A DNA stretch of 64,000 nt, from positions 44,344,395 through 44,408,394 of the forward strand of contig NC_087062.1 of assembly GCF_963678635.1 (NCBI RefSeq). The letters run 5' to 3'. The notes beneath the pieces are model-generated. The model saw only the letters and a program-made list of their open reading frames with translations, was not told the origin of the DNA and ran no database searches. Of this stretch, positions 62,509-64,000 are shown in pieces (the first letter of the stretch is position 1; every line of letters begins with the position of its first letter). Source of the DNA: Symsagittifera roscoffensis. Its lineage: Eukaryota > Xenacoelomorpha > Acoela > Convolutidae. Both the position numbers and the translations under genes were made by a program.

Positions 62509-62989
62509 GCCTATTTTTAACACAGATTAAAGTTCATCTTACCATATGAAAACATAAGTTTTAATTCTATGTGCATGCAAAAAAATTCAGTCAATTTTGA
62601 ATTATTGGTTTTGATGATGATTATCACCTTCTGCCCTCACATTTGATACGATTTTAATATAAACGCGATAAATTCATTATCCCAGATATTTGAAAGTGCG
62701 TGAAATACTTATGACTTTGACTCAGCCAGACCAAGTTGAAAATTAAAGCTCTCAAATCTGGACTTATTGATCAAACAAGCTTGACATCAATATTTCCGGC
62801 GACCACAGAAAGGGATCAAGCCATTCACAACTGGATTAAGGTCACCATCAGTCTACCTCAGACTCCTTCATAGGTCGTCTTCATTACTAAAGGCTTCCTA
62901 CTGTATGAAAAGCCTCATTATTGGAAGGATCTACTTCATCTGGAAGAGCCATCAAGGGTCTAACCTCTACACATCAGCTTGACTCAAGC

Positions 62990-63340
62990 TGTCTTCGCTG
63001 ATTTTCAAGGCTCAAGACAGGATCTCAAGGGTTTTTTATTAACCCCCGGTCCTGCTCAATGCAGGAACAACCGTTGGGGGGGGGGGGTGTTTGGTTTGAT
63101 ATCATCTATTTCGCCGCAGCCTGTCCCACTTTAAGGAGGCAGAAGACTCTGGGAACCTCCAACCGTGACCGAAGTGGGGTTCGAACACACGACCCTCGTG
63201 TTGAGAGACGTGTGACTTACCCTGCTCGGCTACGGCTGCTCTACCTTATTCGTCTCTTCTTCACTCCAGAAATAAGCCTCCAGGGAAGCTCCCAAGCTGT
63301 CTTTGCTGGTCTCAAGGGTCACGACAGGTTCTCATGGGTC
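62990..63340. repeat. Imperfect direct repeat flanking the SINE
   Basis: caagctgtcttcgctg...caagacaggatctcaagggt near 62,990-63,035 and caagctgtctttgctg...cacgacaggttctcatgggt near 63,291-63,340 are diverged copies of one roughly 45-bp sequence on either side of the SINE. They could be parts of an older repeat family that the SINE landed in. Confidence 0.45.
63060..63245 (-). mobile_element. tRNA-derived SINE
   Basis: On the minus strand tagccgagcagg (63,232-63,221) is a perfect RNA polymerase III A box and gtgttcgaacccc (63,188-63,176) is a close B box, 32 bp apart, as in a tRNA. The T arm nearly pairs (four of five), but the acceptor and anticodon stems do not, so this is a tRNA-derived head and not a working tRNA. 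The body continues leftward past cctccttaaagtgggac and ggctgcggcgaaat to a 12-C run (12 G on the plus strand, 63,076-63,087). The exact left end is uncertain. Confidence 0.7.
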
Positions 63341-64000
63341 CCTCCTTCACTCAGAAAATCATTCGCTAGGACCCTATCCCATGCCAGTATGAAGAGTCTC
63401 CCTCAACGTCAATTTCAAAAACAACAGGACTGATCAAACTCTTTACTTGGCCAATTTATTGTTAATCCTCGAGGTACCATGCTACTTAACCAAAAACAAA
63501 ACAGGTTTCCCGACATCTGAAAAACGAATAACCAAATCCTGATAGCCAAAATTCTCTAGCCAACAACTTTTTGCTTAAATTTTCAAAAGCCCAATTAATT
63601 TTGTAACGTTTTTCTTAACCCAAACCCAAGTTGTAACTCATAGCTCAAACCGCTCTTGATTGAGTGAGCTGTAGCTCACTTTGATTACCTAACCACTGGG
63701 ATTACCATCTGGCTGCTTGACGTAACTGACAATAAAACCTCAATTCTCAATAAGATTCATTTTTAGGAAAAACTTAGCGATCGCTGCCATCCGAGCTCGT
63801 AAATCTTTTCTACTGAACTACTACCATTTCAACTATATTCTTCAATGGTTCCGACGGAGCCAACATTGCAAAAACTTCTTCAGCAACTGAGACGCCGCTA
63901 CACTACTTCCGAGCAGCTTGACGAAGAATCAAGACCAAGTAGCCAAATCAAGCGAAATCGAAAGCTTTAAGCTGTTTCGAGGAACTGACTTCTTGTTTCG
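63341..64000. other. Right-hand flank, no recognised gene
   Basis: Composition is less AT-rich than the element. A 41-codon frame from ATG 63,845 to 63,970 (MVPTEPTLQKLLQQLRRRYT...) has protein-like composition and could be a small ORF or the start of a gene or repeat, but nothing else supports it. A short hairpin, gagctgtagctc, lies near 63,668. Confidence 0.35.

Larger units (their letters stand above)
41685..62886. mobile_element. Degraded Polinton/Maverick (adintovirus-like) element with tandem 3' duplication
   Basis: The combination of a protein-primed family B DNA polymerase, a retroviral-type integrase, a packaging ATPase with GPSGSGKT, and major and minor capsid homologues defines Polintons and the related adintoviruses. 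The leftward gene block (49,692 to 41,685) and rightward block (50,175 to 57,047) diverge from about 49.7-50.2 kb. The element is dead: most recognised genes carry stops or frameshifts. It is truncated inside the major-capsid gene at the left. No adenain-like protease, no terminal inverted repeat and no target-site duplication could be found. The right part, about 53,910-58,400, is tandemly duplicated to 62,886. The true right end of the element is unclear and could lie anywhere after 57,047. Confidence 0.9.
58401..62886 (+). repeat. Tandem duplication unit 2, ~4.49 kb
   Basis: This is a near-identical copy of 53,910-58,400 that ends at cttcatta (62,886) and is followed by unique flank (ctaaaggcttcc). 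Differences include single-base changes, a 3-bp and a 9-bp in-frame deletion in the polymerase tail (near 60,805 and 61,437), an 8-bp deletion near 60,220, different A-run lengths in the intron, and a locally rewritten stretch near 61,682-61,720. Confidence 0.97.

Noticed and set aside
63160..63245. Functional tRNA gene on the minus strand
   Set aside because: A and B boxes are good, but acceptor and anticodon stems do not pair, so a SINE head fits better.
63059..63433. 124-codon plus-strand frame near the right edge
   Set aside because: It runs antisense through the tRNA-derived SINE and its flanking repeats.

Overview
This is AT-rich eukaryotic DNA, most probably from an invertebrate animal. 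It has a spliced-type exon of a SEH1 nucleoporin-like WD40 gene, a tRNA-derived SINE, a large satellite array and a degraded Polinton/Maverick (adintovirus-like) element. I cannot name the phylum from sequence alone. No bacterial operon, CRISPR or rRNA signal is present.

Layout. (1) About 1-40,115: one uninterrupted satellite array, about 300 monomers of about 132 bp, entering from the left edge. Monomers fall into about five classes arranged in many overlapping higher-order repeats (periods of about 217, 265, 401, 534, 662, 1,062, 1,470, 1,594 and 2,782 bp). The last 2 kb before the right edge is the most diverged. (2) 40,250-40,456 (-): one SEH1-like exon with consensus splice sites. (3) About 41,685-57,047: the Polinton-type element. 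A long leftward block carries, from its promoter end, four unknown ORFs or ORF groups, a DNase-like exonuclease, two small paralogous ORFs, the packaging ATPase, a small conserved protein, an 'EFILIPR' family protein, the retroviral-type integrase, the minor capsid protein, a basic virion-type protein and the 5' part of the major-capsid-like gene. A rightward block carries a 211-aa intact ORF and the protein-primed DNA polymerase B. (4) About 53,910-62,886: a tandem duplication of about 4.49 kb that repeats the 3' two thirds of the polymerase gene and its downstream flank. (5) 62,887-64,000: host-type flank with a tRNA-derived SINE and imperfect repeats.

State of the element. Most recognisable element genes carry stops or frameshifts, the major-capsid gene is cut off in its first half, and no adenain-type protease or terminal inverted repeat was found, so this is a dead, truncated copy. 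Both polymerase copies share the same nonsense codons, so the gene was already broken before it was duplicated. The intact 211-aa ORF with an SV40-like nuclear localisation motif, the doubled array of E2F-like sites in front of the polymerase, a GT-AG intron inside the polymerase, and the two small paralogous ORFs are the least conventional parts.

All family calls are by eye from motifs; no database search or alignment was run.
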